Made by a program: the position numbers and the translations under genes. Shown here piece after piece: positions 61,301 through 64,000 of a DNA stretch of 64,000 bases; the stretch's first letter is position 1; each line of letters opens with the position of its first letter. This DNA is from Pomphorhynchus laevis (lineage: Eukaryota; Acanthocephala; Palaeacanthocephala; Echinorhynchida; Pomphorhynchidae). The stretch lies in contig WNNJ02002282.1 of NCBI GenBank assembly GCA_012934845.2, positions 1 through 64,000 on the forward strand. The letters are read 5' to 3'. The notes under the pieces are model-generated. The model did not search any database and was not told where the DNA came from. It saw only the letters and a program-made list of their open reading frames with translations.

Positions 61301-63993
61301 AATTTAGAGAAACAAATTATTTAATATGATGAACAAAGTGTTCTTTAGTGAATAAATTTTATGTTTGTTTCTGAAAATAGATCAACATTAGTTATTCTTA
61401 TCCAAAGATTAGGACAAGAATAAAAAGGTGAATTGTCAAAAACTGAATTTATGTCAAGAAAAACGTATTAAATATTTAAAAAATAAAAAACTTTCAAAAT
61501 AAATATATTAATTTAAAGTTAAAAGTAAATATTTGTAAAGACAACAAATATATTATCAATTACAAATATAAATGATAGATGTGAACATTTCTCATTTTCA
61601 TTTAATGTCAATCTGACATATTTTGTCATTTTCTTAGACTAGACATGCATTTGTGATGTAAAAGTTGCACATCAAAATATACTATTTATCCTTTGAAACT
61701 TTTATAAATGTCGTTTGGAGTAAAGATTATACACTCCATATGAATGATCATGTGGTTTTATAAAGACCGTTGAAACAATGATATTTATTTTTAATTTATT
61801 TTTAATCGTTATTTCTGCTAAGAAGAGTAATATTTTGATGTGTAGACTAGGGTTTTCAAACAGTAATTGTAGAAAGTTAATGTAAGAGAGTTTAGATATT
61901 TATGTACAATCGTTCGTAATAAAAATTTCAAACGAAATTAAAAAATGTAAGTGTCTGGGTTTAAAACAAACCGGCAAAACATCTATATTTTTAACTTTTT
62001 AAACACCAAATCTTTATAAAATTTAGTGGTTAAATGTTGTATCAAATTATAAAATTAAAACGCAATAATGCACTTACTTGATGTATTCGTGACCCCATTT
62101 AACAATTTCAAAACTTCCTGATTTCAAACGATACGTTAAACATAATCCTTTAAATCCTATGGTCATTGCCACAGCCGATACGACCTCGGCACATAATTGC
62201 TACAAATTGAATACAAAGGATTGTGTTAAAAATACAAATTGATCATCAATTTAAAGGGATATCCTTGAATATTTAGAGCACTTTGATATTTAAAATCAAC
62301 TTGCAATAACCAGACATGCTACTTATATGTAGCATGTCTGGTTATTGCGTAATGAATTCCACACAAACAATTCAGTTATTTTCTTAAATTAATTAATTAT
62401 TAGAAAATTAATTCCGAAATCGAACTTATATTCTGTATTTGTAAAAATAATATAATGAATCCATTGATGTGTTAATATCAATTGATTCTACATTAAATGT
62501 TAATTAATTTATATTAATTAGTTATCGAATAAATTACAAATTGTGATTTGTGGTTAATTTTAATTTAATCTCACGATTCAATCTTGTGATTAAAATAATG
62601 AGTGAAATAAAATCTTGTGATTTATTAATCATGAATTGAGGGTCCTGATTTAATTATTAACCTTTAAAAAACTTCCACCTTTCCCATTTATAAATTGAAA
62701 TATTGAAAATCGTTAAATTTAAAACCTTTTAAGTACAAATGTCATTCGCCAGAATTATTTAAGCAAGTACTTTGTAATTATTTATTTGTCATTACAGCAG
62801 ACAACTGCTTAACCAATTAAATAAGTTAAGAATTTAACAAATAAGTTATTTCACTTAATCACGTACTCAGTAAGAATATTTCATATTCTTATTCATCTGT
62901 ACGGTATGCAGGAAGAACTTTAGTTACGCAACATAGAATTACAGTCACCTTTGCCATTTCAATGTCCACTTTTGGAAATGAAATATTAAAGTTAATTAGT
63001 CAATATGCACTATTTAACAAAAATATCAAAATTGCATTTAGTTGGTACCTTGCAATTAGAATCTTCCTCGATATTGTCATAAATTTCGACGATTTCATTA
63101 AATTTGGGTTTAAGAAATTTTAACGGCTTTGGTACGCTGGTCATCGAACATGTGGAATCGCGGATGCGATCAGCAAGAATTTGTAGAGCAGCCATGTATA
63201 ATTCTTTCTCTGCTCTCTATATTAAAGATGGTAATTAAATTACCAAATTCCATATTTAAACTAACTTGAAGAGTTTGCACACAAGTAAGAATCTCATCTC
63301 TGAGCTGTTGATCTTCTTCCGACTAAATGCAGAGATCAAAATGTATTTTAATAATTCAAAATTATATTTTGCAAAAGCAGTAACTTAACCATCCCTGATC
63401 ATGGCCGAATATTCATCTAAATTTGTCGTTAGAAAACATAAAATATAAAATTATTTAAAATTAATTATTATTTCTATAATCATTACAATTGCTAAAAATT
63501 ACATTTCTCAGCATCAATGAATCATATAAGAAATACATCCGCATTATAAAACTTACATCATCAAAATATCGATTTTAATCAATGATCTTCCATAGCTTTA
63601 TATGCTTAAATTTTTAATTGATAAATATTAATATCATGTTTATCATAATAACACTAATGTACGGCACTTAAAATCTACTATAATCAACATCGGTGTGTCA
63701 TATTTTAAAATATAGTGAAATATGATTTAAATAACTTCAAAATATTTGTCATTTACTTATTTATACACAATTACTTTTAATTCAGAAAATATAAATTCAC
63801 TATTTGTTAAATAATAGATAAAAACTGCATAATGCATATTTAAAACTGTGTGAATTAAGGAAATCATATAACTTTACGAATTTACCATATCATCATCAAC
63901 GGGCGTCTGATTATCATGATTCTTCTTTAAACCCTCCTCGTCGTGTATAGGATCAGGACTTACATTGTCCAATTCAGGTTGCTTAACAGTCAT
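46329..63993 (-). CDS. PSMD2: 26S proteasome base subunit RPN1 (PSMD2), complete, 12 exons
   Basis: Largest non-ATPase scaffold of the 19S base; binds ubiquitin and the UBL domains of shuttle receptors and USP14. Exons: 63886-63993, 63266-63322, 63049-63216, 62078-62199, 60509-60742, 59917-60458, 54561-54667, 53657-54314, 50762-50844, 50543-50711, 49296-49517, 46329-46648; 929 codons plus TAG, all GT-AG and in phase (human about 908). Start [10 protein letters not shown] with an acidic N-terminus. Landmarks: [15 protein letters not shown] (76), [14 protein letters not shown] (144), LNSNF-like [51 protein letters not shown] (411-446). The proteasome/cyclosome repeats follow: [64 protein letters not shown]-terminal [40 protein letters not shown]. 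An acidic loop ([12 protein letters not shown]...KDHDEYN, about 635-655) replaces the Lys/Glu-rich loop of vertebrates. Confidence 0.97.
46869..46900 (-). ncRNA. Hammerhead-like core, type A, copy 6
   Basis: CTGAAGATACTAGTCGTTGA...GAAATATC on the minus strand. The core is kept but the hairpin is partly decayed. Flanked by AACTATCAAGTATAGTT. Confidence 0.25.
48474..48775 (+). repeat. Direct duplication, about 170-bp units
   Basis: Two copies share CTAACAATAAAATCAAAATT, CTCCTCATCATACTACTT, AACAAGAGAACGTAGGAGC and GAACAATTTTATATCTTATA, in the same order with small deletions between them. Confidence 0.85.
49518..50542. other. RPN1 intron 10, AT-rich
   Basis: No feature recognised. Confidence 0.6.
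51230..52530 (+). repeat. Degenerate tandem repeat, about 585-bp period
   Basis: In RPN1 intron 8. GAGGCACAACTAATCGTTTG occurs at 51818 and 52403, each followed by a GTGGNNGCAGTTAGCTATCG block. A shorter third trace (ATTTTGAAATTGTAGTTTGT) is at about 51270. Confidence 0.75.
52677..53575 (+). repeat. Tandem repeat, about 380-bp period
   Basis: In RPN1 intron 8. The second and third units align over their length: ATGTCACACAGGCAAC at 53070 and 53449, CGTCTAGAAGTA at 53162 and 53541. The AGCAACACCATTTTGTATAA block is at 52737 and 53213. Roughly 80-85% identical, GC-richer than the surrounding intron, with no protein match known to me. The first unit has a short palindrome, CTGGACTTTAATTCACGAC...GTCGTGAACCAAAATCCAG. 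Confidence 0.85.
55335..55505 (-). mobile_element. LINE scrap (linker before RT)
   Basis: Minus-strand codons [20 protein letters not shown] and [12 protein letters not shown] resemble the PWxDxxxRxxxRxRxxxxR...Y...R region between endonuclease and RT of jockey/R1-type LINEs. It lies in RPN1 intron 6. Confidence 0.5.
55617..55770. repeat. R3 palindrome with hammerhead-like core
   Basis: TTTTTAAATATCCAGGAACTATCA at the left end is matched by its complement at the right end, giving a large hairpin. The plus strand at 55712-55743 holds type A copy 7: CTGAAGA-T-GCTAGTA/TACTAGC-GAAATATC, followed by a short ATCA-AAA-TGAT hairpin. Confidence 0.8.
55712..55743 (+). ncRNA. Hammerhead-like core, type A, copy 7
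   Basis: Same core as the copies in the NPL4 intron but with stem GCTAGTA/TACTAGC instead of GCTAAC/GTTAGC; both strands changed together. The next bases UAUCA-AAA-UGAUA can pair as a short stem III, but stem I is not evident. Confidence 0.4.
56370..57480 (+). mobile_element. Degraded LINE reverse transcriptase
   Basis: Codons [17 protein letters not shown] near 56565 (RT motif around the template grip). Then, near 56823, [19 protein letters not shown], the catalytic box. Then a [15 protein letters not shown] stretch near 57070. Several stops and shifts separate them. It lies on the strand opposite to RPN1 within intron 6. Clade not determined. Confidence 0.7.
58385..58520 (+). repeat. R2 repeat, third copy, internally duplicated
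   Basis: Shares GGAATGCGCCTACCA, GTAGTGATGAGTAGACTAAG and GGTCGAAA with the R2 pair at 26677-26976. A 35-bp piece (CTCATGAGACTACCCTGTAG onwards) is tandemly duplicated at 58429 and 58464, and the CTGATGA box has been lost. Confidence 0.75.
58530..58990. other. RPN1 intron 6, unassigned
   Basis: Contains a 77-codon open frame (58778-59011) with no recognisable domain and no splice context; I regard it as chance. No other signal. Confidence 0.4.
58990..59085 (+). repeat. Hairpin plus direct repeat
   Basis: TATAATGTGATACTAGTAAGC is followed at once by its complement and then by another copy of TTACTAGTATCACATTATAA about 28 bp on. Confidence 0.85.
59086..59916. other. Left end of RPN1 intron 6 on the minus strand, AT-rich
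   Basis: No gene or known element recognised between the hairpin and the donor of the exon ending at 59917. Confidence 0.5.
60743..62077. other. RPN1 intron 4, AT-rich
   Basis: No coding sequence or repeat that I can name. Confidence 0.6.
62200..63048. other. RPN1 intron 3, AT-rich
   Basis: Contains a short palindrome near 62305-62350 (AATAACCAGACATGCTAC and its complement). Nothing else seen. Confidence 0.6.
63323..63885. other. RPN1 intron 1, AT-rich
   Basis: Intron between the first coding exon and the 57-bp second exon. No feature recognised. Confidence 0.6.
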
Positions 63994-64000
63994 CAATATC

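Overview
The window is AT-rich nuclear DNA of an invertebrate-type animal. Genes are split by spliceosomal introns of two kinds: tiny ones (about 43-60 bp) and long ones (1-8 kb) loaded with decayed transposable elements. The gene set (RIC8, small subunit of serine palmitoyltransferase, NPL4 with a C-terminal NZF finger, proteasome RPN1) points to a metazoan. I cannot place the phylum. No bacterial-style operons, tRNA or rRNA genes or CRISPR arrays were seen.

Layout. 1-8192: 3' part of a plus-strand RIC8 (synembryn) gene, nine coding exons, with two foldback elements in its non-coding stretches. 8293-8508: a tiny intact minus-strand gene for an SPTSSA-like subunit, convergent with RIC8. 8850-12265: copies of an unclassified repeat (called R1 here), one split by a Merlin DNA transposon that still shows long terminal inverted repeats and an 8-bp target duplication. 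13189-34442: complete minus-strand NPL4 gene, 14 coding exons, 584 codons. Its NZF zinc-finger exon lies beyond an 8.4-kb intron stuffed with nested retroelements. 34443-46328: intergenic desert with a Penelope-like element (PLE), a 27-bp minisatellite, LINE scraps and a 1.5-kb-arm inverted duplication whose loop carries a PLE GIY-YIG region. 46329-63993: complete minus-strand RPN1 (PSMD2) gene, 12 coding exons, 929 codons.

The exon models of NPL4 and RPN1 are phase-consistent from start to stop. RIC8 is phase-consistent from its first visible exon to its stop, but roughly its first 130 codons lie outside the window. NPL4 and RPN1 share a pathway: the UFD1-NPL4-p97 complex extracts ubiquitinated proteins, and RPN1 is the 26S base scaffold that receives ubiquitin receptors. 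RIC8 is a chaperone and exchange factor for G-alpha proteins. The SPT subunit acts in sphingolipid synthesis at the ER.

The most interesting non-genic signals are: a 32-nt hammerhead-like RNA core found seven times with covariation in its hairpin; a second hammerhead-like repeat forming an inverted pair beside a PLE remnant; the 5.5-kb inverted duplication at 39.7-45.2 kb; and the nested element inside the last NPL4 intron.
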